A program made the position numbers and the translations under genes. This document shows, in pieces, positions 41,722 through 50,283 of a DNA stretch of 56,720 nucleotides (the stretch's first letter is position 1; each line of letters begins with the position of its first letter). The DNA is from Gammaproteobacteria bacterium LSUCC0112 (GTDB lineage: Bacteria; Pseudomonadota; Gammaproteobacteria; Pseudomonadales; Pseudohongiellaceae), in the NCBI GenBank assembly GCA_004535785.1, contig SPIB01000002.1, positions 17,465 to 74,184 on the forward strand. The letters run 5' to 3'. The notes below the pieces were generated by a model that saw only the letters and a list, made by a program, of their open reading frames with translations, did not search any database and was not told the origin of the DNA.

Positions 41722-42899
41722 AAATAGTCGCCGACGAAAACATTATGGCGCTGTCAGCCAAATTGCCAAAAGGCATCGACTGGGTACTCAAACCCGGTCG
41801 CAGCATCGTTGCAGATGATCTGAGAGATGCTGATGCGTTGTTGGTCAGATCAATCACGCGGGTAGATGAGGCATTGTTGAAAGGAACCTCTGTCAGTTTT
41901 GTGGCAACGGCGACCAGTGGCACTGATCATCTGGATTTAACCTGGTTGGCAGCCAACGACATTAAAGTGGCCGATGCTGCTGGCGCCAACGCCAATGCGG
42001 TGGTTGAGTACGTATTGGCTGCATTGGCAGAATTGGCGTTGGAAGACAATTTGCCATTGTGGGATATGACGGTATCAGTGATTGGCGTTGGTCATGTGGG
42101 GTCAGCGCTCATCAGAAAATTGACGGGTCTGGGTATCAAATGCCTTGCGTGTGATCCGCTACAACAGTTGTTGCCAGACATCGCTTACGTGTCGCTGGAT
42201 GCGGCATTACGGGCTGATGTTATCTGTTTGCATACCCCGTTGACCGACGACGTGCCCACCGCCACGCATCACATGATAGATGCGGCCTGTTTAAAAAAGA
42301 TCAGTCGTTCGGCCGTGCTGGTGAATGCGGGCCGGGGAGAGGTCATCAATAATCAAGCGTTACTTGCGCATCTTGATAAATTTCCGGATCAGCGCGTCAT
42401 TCTGGATGTCTGGGAAAACGAACCCAGCCCATCTAGCGAGTTGTTGCAGCGGGTTTTTATCGGAACCCCCCATATTGCAGGCTACAGCGTTGAAGCAAAG
42501 CTCGCGGCCACCCGGCTGGTTGTTGCTGCATTGATACAACACTTTGGTCTGGATAAATTAAAACTGCCCATGCAAAGCTCCAGTGCCATGCGTGTTCATG
42601 ATCAACGTTATGAAAGTGAATCCGGCAGTTTGCTGGTGCGAAAGGGTACCGATGAACAAATGTTTGCGGGTATCGTCAGCAGGGCATTTTCGCCAAGGGC
42701 TGTCAGCCGTCGTTTCAAAGATATTTATCAGGCCGCGTCATTCAGTGATGATCTGAATGCCAGCGTTGAGGTATTCGACAGTATCCGGGCTGACATGATA
42801 CTGCGCCGCGAATTTGGCGCCACACATGTTCATGCCGCCGGGTTCAGCCCACAATTATCGGCTTGGTTGCACGCGGCCGGATTTGTATTGCAGGCTTGA
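41718..42899 (+). CDS. pdxB: Erythronate-4-phosphate dehydrogenase PdxB
   Basis: PdxB is the second step of the DXP-dependent pyridoxal phosphate pathway. The 393-residue D-2-hydroxyacid dehydrogenase starts MKIVADENI. It has TATSGTDHLD, NAD-binding VIGVGHVGSALI, VNAGRGEVINN, and a final catalytic His in TPHIAGYSVEAK. The C-terminal PdxB dimerisation domain follows. The start overlaps the upstream nuclease stop. Confidence 0.95.
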   Translation: MKIVADENIMALSAKLPKGIDWVLKPGRSIVADDLRDADALLVRSITRVDEALLKGTSVSFVATATSGTDHLDLTWLAANDIKVADAAGANANAVVEYVLAALAELALEDNLPLWDMTVSVIGVGHVGSALIRKLTGLGIKCLACDPLQQLLPDIAYVSLDAALRADVICLHTPLTDDVPTATHHMIDAACLKKISRSAVLVNAGRGEVINNQALLAHLDKFPDQRVILDVWENEPSPSSELLQRVFIGTPHIAGYSVEAKLAATRLVVAALIQHFGLDKLKLPMQSSSAMRVHDQRYESESGSLLVRKGTDEQMFAGIVSRAFSPRAVSRRFKDIYQAASFSDDLNASVEVFDSIRADMILRREFGATHVHAAGFSPQLSAWLHAAGFVLQA

Positions 42900-42946
42900 A
42901 CACGTCAAGCCTGCGATAAGCGACACACTTGATCTCTAATTGCTGG

Positions 42947-44167
42947 TCAGTACGTCTGCGCCCATTTCCCAAGAAAGCGTTCTATTTTGCCAATGGCTTG
43001 TTGCAAGACGTCGACGGTCGGCAAGAACACGACGCGTAGATGCTGCGTGTCACTGACGTTAAACGCACTGCCTTGCACCAACAGTATTTTCTCTCGCTCA
43101 AGCAAATCCTGAATGAAGCGTTGATCATCGGCGATTGGATACATTTGTGGATCAAGCTTGGGGAACATGTAAATGGCGCCCTTGGGTTTTACGCAGCTGA
43201 CCCCCGGAATCTGTGTCAGCATGTTCCAGGCGACATCACGTTGCTCACGCAATCGTCCACCGGGCAAGATCAATTCATTGATACTTTGATAGCCGCCCAG
43301 CGCTGTCTGCACAGCGAATTGAGCTGGCACATTCGCGCACAATCGCATGTTGGACAGAATTTCCAGGCCTTCAATATAATTGCCCGCCTTTTCTTTGGCG
43401 CCGCTGAGAATCATCCAGCCTGAACGGAAACCTGCCAGTCGGTAGGACTTGGACAAGCCATTAAACGTCACGATAATCAGATCATCACACAGTGACGCGA
43501 TCGGTGTATGTACCGCGTCCTCATACAAAATTTTGCTGTAAATCTCATCTGAAAAAACAATCAGGCCATGTTTTCTTGCCAGTCGGATAATGTCGAGCAG
43601 CAAATCCTGGCTATACACTGCGCCAGTTGGATTGTTTGGATTGATGATGACAATCGCACGGGTTTTCGAGGTGATTTTAGATTCGATATCTTTGATATCC
43701 GGGAACCAGTCTGCGGCTTCATCACAGACATAATGCACCGGTGTGCCGCCACCCAGACTCACAGCAGCAGTCCACAGCGGATAGTCAGGGGCAGGTACCA
43801 GCACTTCGTCGCCGTTATTGAGCAAGGCTTGCATGGCCATAACGATTAACTCGCTGACGCCATTGCCAAGATAGATGTCATCGATATCCACACCATCTAT
43901 GCCAAGTTGCTGGCATTCTTGCATAATGGCTTTGCGAGCGGAAAACAGACCTTTGGAGTCACTGTATCCTTGTGCGTTGGACAGATTACGGATGACATCC
44001 TGAATAATTTCATCCGGCGCTTCAAAACCAAAGGCCGCCGGATTGCCAATATTCAATTTTAGAATTCGGTTACCTTCTTCCTCCAGCCGTTTGGCTTCTT
44101 CGAGGACAGGGCCGCGGATGTCGTAACAGACTTTTGCCAGTTTGTCCGACTGTCTGATCTTTTTCAT
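42947..44167 (-). CDS. alaA: Alanine-synthesising aminotransferase AlaA
   Basis: This 406-residue class I aminotransferase closely follows E. coli AlaA (glutamate-pyruvate aminotransferase): CYDIRGPVLEEAKRLEEEGN, LNIGNPAAFGF, the PLP-binding region TFNGLSKSYRLAGFRSGWM with the Lys, and LCANVPAQFAVQTALGGYQS. It makes alanine from pyruvate and glutamate. It converges with pdxB and is divergent from msrB across 129 nt. Confidence 0.95.
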   Translation of the reverse strand: MKKIRQSDKLAKVCYDIRGPVLEEAKRLEEEGNRILKLNIGNPAAFGFEAPDEIIQDVIRNLSNAQGYSDSKGLFSARKAIMQECQQLGIDGVDIDDIYLGNGVSELIVMAMQALLNNGDEVLVPAPDYPLWTAAVSLGGGTPVHYVCDEAADWFPDIKDIESKITSKTRAIVIINPNNPTGAVYSQDLLLDIIRLARKHGLIVFSDEIYSKILYEDAVHTPIASLCDDLIIVTFNGLSKSYRLAGFRSGWMILSGAKEKAGNYIEGLEILSNMRLCANVPAQFAVQTALGGYQSINELILPGGRLREQRDVAWNMLTQIPGVSCVKPKGAIYMFPKLDPQMYPIADDQRFIQDLLEREKILLVQGSAFNVSDTQHLRVVFLPTVDVLQQAIGKIERFLGKWAQTY

Positions 44168-44296
44168 GGTGCTGATTCCGGGATGTGCGCTGAGGGCCGA
44201 TATTGTAAACTGACGGTGGAAAAATGATAGTGGAGTGCCCGAGCGACAAAACGTTGGGTCACTGCTCCCCGAATTTCAGCACAGAGAGTGTTAACA

Positions 44297-44692
44297 ATGA
44301 CAAAACAGGTAAATGAGATAAAAGATAGTTTGCGTGAAAAGCTTGATCCCCAAACCTATCGAATTGTATGTGAGTGCGGGACAGAACCTGCTTTTACAGG
44401 CAAATACTGGGATTGCAAAACACCCGGCGTTTACCATTGTGTTGTGTGTGACAGCGCATTGTTTGATTCCTCAACCAAATATGACTCCGGCTCTGGCTGG
44501 CCCAGCTACTACACGCCTGTTTCAGACAGCGCGTTGAACCAGCGGATCGACAATGCACACGGCATGATCAGAACCGAGGTTGTGTGTGCGCAATGTGATG
44601 CGCATTTAGGGCATGTGTTTAACGACGGTCCGCCCCCCACGGGCCTGCGTTACTGCATCAACTCTGCAGCACTGGAATTGAAGCCAAGCTGA
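44297..44692 (+). CDS. msrB: Peptide-methionine (R)-S-oxide reductase MsrB
   Basis: MsrB reduces the R form of methionine sulfoxide in proteins. The 131-residue product has zinc-binding pairs CVVCDS and CAQCDAH, the substrate segment GSGWPSYY and the catalytic Cys in [12 protein letters not shown] at 44297 is preferred over GTG at 44288. Its TGA overlaps the next gene's ATG by one base. Confidence 0.95.
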   Translation: MTKQVNEIKDSLREKLDPQTYRIVCECGTEPAFTGKYWDCKTPGVYHCVVCDSALFDSSTKYDSGSGWPSYYTPVSDSALNQRIDNAHGMIRTEVVCAQCDAHLGHVFNDGPPPTGLRYCINSAALELKPS

Positions 44693-45498
44693 TGGCGCGT
44701 GCGTGCGAGTCCAGCCGGGCACTGATACGTTTGACAACAGGTGTGTTGGCGACGAGTGTGCTATTGGGTGCTGAGCTTCATGCGCAAGAAAGCGGTGGCG
44801 TCAGCCACAGTTCGACGATTGGAGTGTATTACAGTCGAGGGTTGTACGGGCAGGAAACAGCTACCCGCGTGCGATACCTGCCCTATACACATGAATTGTC
44901 TTTCGGTGGCTGGCGTTTAAAAGGCAGTCTCCCGGTTTTGGAAGTTGATGGACCGGGCAATGTGTTGATTGATGTTGGAAACGTAGGCGGGCGCAGCGCT
45001 TTAACAGTGTCCGAACGCGGAGTCGGCGATGCAACGTTCAGCGCAACCTATGAGTTGCCAGCGCTGTCTGAAGGTTTGCCTTTTTTCGATGTCACAGTGG
45101 ATTTGAAATTGCCGTTGGCTGATGAGCGTAAGGGGCTGGGCACCGGCCGCCCCGACCTGGGCGTGCAAGTGGATGCTTATTACGTGTTAGGGCAGTTTAA
45201 TGTGTTTGCCTCGGCGGGTTACCGATACCGTCATCGCTCGCCGGTCTACGAGCAACTCAATGATTCGATAAATTTATCTCTGGGCGCCAGTCGTCCCTTG
45301 TCGGACGCTTTTCAAGCTGGATTGATTTACGACTATCGTGAGGCCGCCTCAGCCTTCAGTGGTGACACACACGAGCTGATTCCGTATCTGTCCTGGGTCT
45401 TTCAAACTGACTGGAGTGTGATGTTATACCTGGTCGCTGGCTCAACCGAGGACAGCGCCGACAAAGCAACAGGTTTGCAAGTAACCCGGCGATGGTGA
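44692..45498 (+). CDS. Predicted outer membrane beta-barrel (transporter-like)
   Basis: This 268-residue protein has a signal peptide ending HAQE and alternating strands with frequent aromatic residues. The pattern GVGDATFSATYELP...VDLKLPLADE, then GRPDLGVQVDAYY, resembles the family labelled MetA-pathway of phenol degradation or transporter, which is an outer membrane barrel of unclear substrate. It ends in RRW with a terminal aromatic residue. It is coupled to msrB through a one-base overlap. Function is not established. Confidence 0.6.
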   Translation: MARACESSRALIRLTTGVLATSVLLGAELHAQESGGVSHSSTIGVYYSRGLYGQETATRVRYLPYTHELSFGGWRLKGSLPVLEVDGPGNVLIDVGNVGGRSALTVSERGVGDATFSATYELPALSEGLPFFDVTVDLKLPLADERKGLGTGRPDLGVQVDAYYVLGQFNVFASAGYRYRHRSPVYEQLNDSINLSLGASRPLSDAFQAGLIYDYREAASAFSGDTHELIPYLSWVFQTDWSVMLYLVAGSTEDSADKATGLQVTRRW

Positions 45499-45514
45499 CT
45501 ATACAGAACGCTGG

Positions 45515-46327
45515 TCAGATGCGCATGGGTTGTGGCCGTGCTGGCGCAATAGAGGCACGATCCACGGCAGGACGCATTCGCTGAAACGGTGGTAGTTCCG
45601 GCCGTTGAACGCGCTCGGTATTTTGTCGGGGATCTGGTTGTGCAGTTTCTGTCACAATCTCGGGCAACACGTCAGTGCTGCTGGAGGCCAGTGTAGATTG
45701 ATCTGTCAATTGATTCGGGTGAACCTCAGGCAAGAGCGCAGGTTCTGGTGCCTGAATGACGGGTATCTGGACATTGATCTCCAAAGCTGGGGACTCAACA
45801 GGCAAGTCGGGCGTATTGGCTAACTCCAATAATTGGCGCATGTACAGTGACGGTGCAGAATTGTCTTCGTCCAACATACGCAGCGCATCGGGTTCACCCG
45901 GGAATAGCAGTGAACCATCACGGAAAGGATCTTGTGGCGGGTTGCGTTGCAATTCGATTAATGGGGCGATTTCTGCCGGGATTGATGCGGTTTCCTCTTC
46001 GCGGGGTAACCATGGCGCTGGCCAGTTTTCCTGAAGGTCAGTATTGGTAAAGTTCTCTTGCTCTCTCGCATCATCCGTGTCGGCATCGCCGAGGAAGGGG
46101 GAAGGACCACCTGTCCCGCCAAAGCCGCTGTCACCGGGCATGCCGCTTTTTCCGGTGCCGCCCATGCCACTGCCCTGATCATCACCACCGCCACCATGAA
46201 TTGCGCCACCATTCATGAGAATGGTGCCGATACTATTGGTGGCGATCAGCAGGCTGCAAAGAAACAAAACAATAGCCACGAGTATGGCTGTCGGGTAACG
46301 TCGCAGTGCCAACATGGCTCTAGGCAT
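45515..46327 (-). CDS. Single-pass membrane protein with Gly-rich GxGGTG and Pro-rich regions, unknown
   Basis: I do not recognise this 270-residue protein. After MPRAMLALRR it has one membrane helix (about 12-34), then a Gly-rich stretch with MGGTGKSG and FGGTGGPS motifs (about 42-72), then an acidic and Pro-rich disordered tail ending in Pro/Arg/Gln-rich sequence. The layout suggests an inner membrane anchor with a long periplasmic tail. The ATG at 46327 overlaps the end of the DUF6502 gene by 8 nt, so the two are translationally coupled. A longer frame to 46426 has non-membrane residues and is not preferred. Confidence 0.6.
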   Translation of the reverse strand: MPRAMLALRRYPTAILVAIVLFLCSLLIATNSIGTILMNGGAIHGGGGDDQGSGMGGTGKSGMPGDSGFGGTGGPSPFLGDADTDDAREQENFTNTDLQENWPAPWLPREEETASIPAEIAPLIELQRNPPQDPFRDGSLLFPGEPDALRMLDEDNSAPSLYMRQLLELANTPDLPVESPALEINVQIPVIQAPEPALLPEVHPNQLTDQSTLASSSTDVLPEIVTETAQPDPRQNTERVQRPELPPFQRMRPAVDRASIAPARPQPMRI

Positions 46328-47237
46328 GATCTGATTCCTGGTCTGCACCGGTCCGAATTGACTTTTGGTCTGACAATGACAGGGCTGACGTTTTTTCCTG
46401 ACTGTTATTGTAGTGGAAAACACCAAAATTCATACGATAAATTGCCTGCTCGTTGTTGTTGTCTGCTTGTTGCAGCAATAAAGCCCGACGGTTCATTTCT
46501 ACCAGTGCGCTCATACCGAGTTGTGCTGCAAGATCGTGCAATTCCAATAATGATTCAGCGCTCAACTTGTCGTAGTAAACACTGCGATCAAAAAATGTGG
46601 GCTGCTTTCCCATAATGTTATGAGTGCCGGCATTGAGGTGGTCCTGAATGTTTTTGCCGAAAAAAAACAATTTCTCTTCTACGCCTTTGTCAGGCGTAAA
46701 CGCGCCTGTATTGAGGACAACCCTGTCGAGATCATCCTGATGTGCGATGCCTAGCCGAATCCACTCATCCAGCAGCACTCTTGGCCTGATGTCTTGTCGG
46801 CAAACCCGTTCAACAAGGTCGTCAAAGCATACGACACCGGGATGGGTTGATAGCGTTCTAAGGGGCAGTGGCAAAGGCAATCCGTCCGCCCCGCGGTACT
46901 GTTCAAGCCCCAGCCAATAAGCGATGCATTGTGCGCCGATCGATATGGATCGGGGCACAGCAGTTGTTGTGGTTTCCAGAGAGCGTAAACGTTTGACGTC
47001 TTTGCGATGAACACCCGTGAGCAACGTGATACGACTGTCAGACTGACGTTTTTCATCCAGTGCATTTTCGTTATCCGCAACTTCTACGTACATCGACTTG
47101 AGCAGGTTGATCAGAAACGGATAAGACACTTGAAAATGCAACATCAAACGCACAACGGGCCGCAGGATTTTCCGCAGCGCAACGATCAGCGCTTCAGGAG
47201 CCTGGCCGGGTACGTCGTTGTGATCGTTAGAATTCAT
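46320..47237 (-). CDS. DUF6502 family protein, putative DNA-binding regulator
   Basis: This 305-residue protein begins with a helical region (ALRKILRPVVRLMLHFQVSYPFL) and then DSRITLLTGVHRKDVKRLR (about 68-85), which resembles a helix-turn-helix and is typical of DUF6502 as I know it. No transmembrane helix is seen. A regulatory role is inferred from the helix-turn-helix-like segment and from the paired palindromes just upstream. ATG at 47237 begins directly after a good -10 (6 nt) and lacks a ribosome binding site, so the message may be leaderless. Confidence 0.7.
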   Translation of the reverse strand: MNSNDHNDVPGQAPEALIVALRKILRPVVRLMLHFQVSYPFLINLLKSMYVEVADNENALDEKRQSDSRITLLTGVHRKDVKRLRSLETTTTAVPRSISIGAQCIAYWLGLEQYRGADGLPLPLPLRTLSTHPGVVCFDDLVERVCRQDIRPRVLLDEWIRLGIAHQDDLDRVVLNTGAFTPDKGVEEKLFFFGKNIQDHLNAGTHNIMGKQPTFFDRSVYYDKLSAESLLELHDLAAQLGMSALVEMNRRALLLQQADNNNEQAIYRMNFGVFHYNNSQEKTSALSLSDQKSIRTGADQESDHA

Positions 47238-47243
47238 GGAAAG

Positions 47244-47273
47244 AGTATAGCCACAGGTGGGAATTAATCCCAC
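47244..47273 (-). promoter_or_regulatory. Leftward promoter of the DUF6502 gene with operator 1
   Basis: On the minus strand TATACT lies at 47249-47244, six bases before the ATG. The palindrome GTGGGA-ATTAA-TCCCAC (47257-47273; 6-bp perfect arms, 5-nt centre) covers the -35 region and most of the spacer; the -35 itself (TGGGAT) is poor, so the promoter may need help or be repressed through this site. Confidence 0.6.
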
Positions 47274-47304
47274 ATATTTTTGCGTTCTGTCAGTGTATCA
47301 GCTC

Positions 47305-47333
47305 TTGACGTGGGAATAATTCCCACCTACTAT
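47305..47333 (+). promoter_or_regulatory. Rightward promoter of the alpha/beta-hydrolase-like gene with operator 2
   Basis: TTGACG (47305-47310) and TACTAT (47328-47333) are exactly 17 nt apart. The palindrome GTGGGAATAATTCCCAC (47310-47326; 8-bp arms around one central base) fills the spacer, the classic place for a repressor. Its centre is 53 bp from that of operator 1, about five helical turns. Confidence 0.7.
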
Positions 47334-47364
47334 CCAAGTCTAGCTAGATCAATAAGGTAGCAAT

Positions 47365-48309
47365 ATGTTTGCGCGATTTAGGGACGAAAATGCAACGATC
47401 ACCGCGGGGCGCTTATTCACTCCGGGTATGCTGCCGTCAGACGTTGCGCAAGATCGTGTTGAAATCCTGACATTAAGTGATGGCCGTTGCCTGGCCTGGA
47501 GCGAGTATGGGCATCGCCACGGCTATCCTCTCATTTATTTGCATCGCGAAGGAGGGGCGAGGGTTGAAGCAAAGCTCTTGCACGAAGCTGCGTGCGCCGC
47601 AGGATTCAGACTGATTTCAGTTGACCGGCCAGGTATTGGCTACTCAAGCTTTAAATCCTTGAATGTGTATGATGACCTGGTTGCAGACTATGAGCAACTG
47701 ATCAGGCATTTGAGCCTGAAACACGTAGGTCTGGTGAGTTGGGGAGCTGGAAGTGTTTTGGCATTGGCCCTTGCCAAAGGCGTCAAAGAGAAAATCAGCA
47801 TAGTAACGCTGGTTTCCCCATCCCGTGCTCAGTCTGGCTTGCCGGATGTATGGGGTCTGCGATGGTTGGCAACGATGGGGATGCGCCTGGTGCTCTCAGT
47901 GCGCTCGCACAGGATGAAAGCCGATGAGACCAGATACTTTCTGCGATGGCGTGAACAGTTGTGTTTTGCGGATAAAAAACACGTTGATAATCCTTGGGTG
48001 AGCTCACTGTTGGTCGATGTTGCAAGACAATCACTGAGGCAGGGGGCTAAAGGCGTAGCTCAAGATCTGATGCTGGCCCTTAGCCAAAAAAATGTGGCTG
48101 AAAATGTATTGATTCCTGTGCATGAATGGTCTGATGGTTCAGAGGCCAGTACAAACCTGATATCAACACGTGAGGGGGCTTTGTATTTCCGGCATTTCAT
48201 CAGACGGCAGGGCAAATTGTTTATCAATCGCGCTGCCGCTGATATCTTTAATACCGCACGGCAATCAATTGCACTTAGCCCTGTTGTCTGCGACCTACAA
48301 CGCCACTGA
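47365..48309 (+). CDS. Alpha/beta-hydrolase-fold protein, probably catalytically inactive
   Basis: This 314-residue protein has the fold pattern of proline iminopeptidase-like hydrolases: LAWSEYGHRHGYPLIYLH, then FRLISVDRPGIGYSS, then VGLVSWGAGSVLALALA. In relatives the last segment reads Gly-Trp-Ser-Gly-Gly-Gly; here it is Ser125-Trp126-Gly127, so the nucleophile position seems to be Gly. The oxyanion His-Gly is His-Arg (LHREGG), and no clear C-terminal Gly-His catalytic His is seen (GKLF instead). It may be a binding or sensing protein. An alternative alignment would make Ser125 the nucleophile. Confidence 0.68.
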   Translation: MFARFRDENATITAGRLFTPGMLPSDVAQDRVEILTLSDGRCLAWSEYGHRHGYPLIYLHREGGARVEAKLLHEAACAAGFRLISVDRPGIGYSSFKSLNVYDDLVADYEQLIRHLSLKHVGLVSWGAGSVLALALAKGVKEKISIVTLVSPSRAQSGLPDVWGLRWLATMGMRLVLSVRSHRMKADETRYFLRWREQLCFADKKHVDNPWVSSLLVDVARQSLRQGAKGVAQDLMLALSQKNVAENVLIPVHEWSDGSEASTNLISTREGALYFRHFIRRQGKLFINRAAADIFNTARQSIALSPVVCDLQRH

Positions 48310-48544
48310 TACGAAAGTGAGGCTTGACGCTTACGAGCGCATCCTGTTGGATTTGATGCAATTCCTGCACAAATTTGGTCAGCATCAGTTCTGCTTCATC
48401 CCGGTATCTGAACGGACCAACATCATTACCTTCACGGGTTTTGAAGTACCAAAGTCCAGTTCGGCTGAAAACCCTGTCGGAACGTGTGTAATCGGCATTT
48501 TTGTTATCTGTCAGGCGGTGCTGCTGCGAGCTGTAATCGAACAT
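48275..48544 (-). CDS. Small DUF6316-like protein
   Basis: This 89-residue protein has RSDRVFSRTGLWYFKTREGNDVGPFRYRDEAELML, a pattern I associate with the DUF6316 family, small gammaproteobacterial proteins of unknown function. No signal peptide or membrane helix is seen. Its last 35 nt overlap the end of the convergent hydrolase-like gene, so the C-terminal residues come from antisense sequence. An overlapping plus-strand frame (48170-48568) has no recognisable features and is not called. Confidence 0.6.
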   Translation of the reverse strand: MFDYSSQQHRLTDNKNADYTRSDRVFSRTGLWYFKTREGNDVGPFRYRDEAELMLTKFVQELHQIQQDALVSVKPHFRISGVVGRRQQG

Positions 48545-48685
48545 GGCAGACTCTCCGGTTTCAGGTGAACTTATTGTTGTAGAGACACCTGTAGTAGACC
48601 ATGGTTTTTGATATTAGTATCCCCCCAATTAATAAAAAACTGAGCTGGCTCAAACCGGCCTTAATTGATGTGTCTGTAAATATTA

Positions 48686-48714
48686 TTGAATAAAGACGGT
48701 TGATATGGGACAAT
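48686..48714 (+). promoter_or_regulatory. Promoter candidate for tig in a 300-nt gap
   Basis: The 48545-48844 gap holds no gene I can support. TTGAAT (48686-48691) and GACAAT (48709-48714) are 17 nt apart, giving a leader of about 120 nt before the tig ATG. No other strong signal or repeat is evident in the gap. Confidence 0.4.
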
Positions 48715-48844
48715 CGCGCTCTTCAAAATACCCCGATTTCCACTTAACTCATTGATATAGTTGGTAGAAATTATTTTAGCTGGCCAATAACAACCGTTGA
48801 TACTGACCGTGCGCCAAGGGCATGACGGTCTGCGAGGAATTTTC

Positions 48845-50260
48845 ATGCAAGTTTCGATTGAAACCACCACTGGATTAGAGCGTCGTATGACCATCGGCGT
48901 ACCTGCCGCAGAAATTGAAAATGCTGTTGCGGCGCGCTTGGCTGAGGCTGCCAAATCAGTCCGCATCAATGGCTTTCGCAAAGGCAAAATTCCTCCCAGT
49001 GTTATCAAGAACCGTTTTGGAAAAGGGGTTCGTCAGGAGGTATTGGGTGATGTCATGAGCCGCGCCTATTACGCTGCTGTCACCGAACAGAAAATCAAAC
49101 CTGCCGGACAACCCCGTATTGAGCCCAAATCTCTTGATGAAGGTCGCGATCTTGAGTTTGTTGCAACATTTGAAGTATATCCGGATGTTCATCTTGCTGA
49201 TTTCGCCGGCATCAAGGCTGAGAAGCTGGTGGCGGATATTACCGACAAAGATATCGATACCATGATCGAGAATCTGCGTCAGCAGCGACAGACCTGGGAA
49301 GAGGTTAAACGACAAGCCAAGAATGGCGATCTGGTGAATCTTGATTTTACCGGCACCATTGATGGTGAGGCGTTCGCGGGTGGTTCAGGCAAAGGCACCA
49401 ATCTGGTGCTGGGATCTGATCGTATGATCCCCGGGTTTGAAAAAGGTTTGCTGAAGAGCAAGGCTGGCGATGTGGTGACACTGGAGCTGTCTTTCCCTGA
49501 AGACTATCGCAATAAAGATGTCGCTGGTAAACCAGTTGTTTTCACGGTTACTGTGAACAAAGTGTCGGCGACAGTCCTGCCTGAGTTGAACGACGACTTC
49601 TTTGCGGCCTTTGGTGTCTCTGAAGGCGGTCTGGAAGGTTTCCGCAAGGAAGTTGCCAGCAATATGGAGCGTGAGCTGCGTAAAGCGAGTAAAAATCGCC
49701 TGAAAACCGCGGTGATGGATGTGTTGCTCCAGCAAAATGAGCTGGATGTGCCCAAAGCGCTGGTGGCTGCCGAAATCGATGTGTTGCGTCAGCAAGCACT
49801 GCAGCAATTTGGTGCTGGCGCCAAGAACCTTGATCCATCCATGTTGCCCGATGAATTGTTTCGCGAGCAGGCAGAAAAGCGTGTCAAACTTGGCCTTATC
49901 TTGGGTGAAGTGATAAAACAGCGTGGTATGCGCGCAGAGGCTGCAAAAGTTCGTGAAGCAATCGAAGACATTGCTGCCACCTATGAGTCACCCGACGAAG
50001 TGGTGAACTGGTACTACAGCAACAAAGATCAGCTGGACGCCGTTGAGTCTGCCGTGCTGGAAGATCAGGTGTTTGAAGTCATTTTTGAACAAGCTCAACT
50101 GACAGAGCGTAGTGTCAGTTACGAAGAATTGACGCGTCCTAAAGCACCCGGTGCGGATAGCGACGAAGAATCAGGTAAAGAAAAGAAGACTGCCAAGAAA
50201 AAGTCTTCTAAAAAAGCAGCAGAGCCAGCCGATGATACATCTGAAGGCGCTGCAGAATAA
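48845..50260 (+). CDS. tig: Trigger factor
   Basis: Trigger factor is the ribosome-bound chaperone and prolyl isomerase. The 471-residue product has the N-terminal ribosome-binding signature [17 protein letters not shown], the FKBP-type domain ([20 protein letters not shown]) and the C-terminal chaperone arms. ATG at 48845 gives the conserved start [15 protein letters not shown]. The end (about 437-471) is an extra Lys/Ser/Ala-rich tail, [17 protein letters not shown], beyond the E. coli length (432). It is followed by clpP after 23 nt. Confidence 0.96.
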   Translation: MQVSIETTTGLERRMTIGVPAAEIENAVAARLAEAAKSVRINGFRKGKIPPSVIKNRFGKGVRQEVLGDVMSRAYYAAVTEQKIKPAGQPRIEPKSLDEGRDLEFVATFEVYPDVHLADFAGIKAEKLVADITDKDIDTMIENLRQQRQTWEEVKRQAKNGDLVNLDFTGTIDGEAFAGGSGKGTNLVLGSDRMIPGFEKGLLKSKAGDVVTLELSFPEDYRNKDVAGKPVVFTVTVNKVSATVLPELNDDFFAAFGVSEGGLEGFRKEVASNMERELRKASKNRLKTAVMDVLLQQNELDVPKALVAAEIDVLRQQALQQFGAGAKNLDPSMLPDELFREQAEKRVKLGLILGEVIKQRGMRAEAAKVREAIEDIAATYESPDEVVNWYYSNKDQLDAVESAVLEDQVFEVIFEQAQLTERSVSYEELTRPKAPGADSDEESGKEKKTAKKKSSKKAAEPADDTSEGAAE

Positions 50261-50283
50261 ACACGCAAGAGACACGTTTGCCA

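Noticed and set aside
48170-48568. Plus-strand frame overlapping the hydrolase end and opposite the DUF6316-like gene
   Set aside because: No family pattern, and the opposite strand has a recognisable conserved core.
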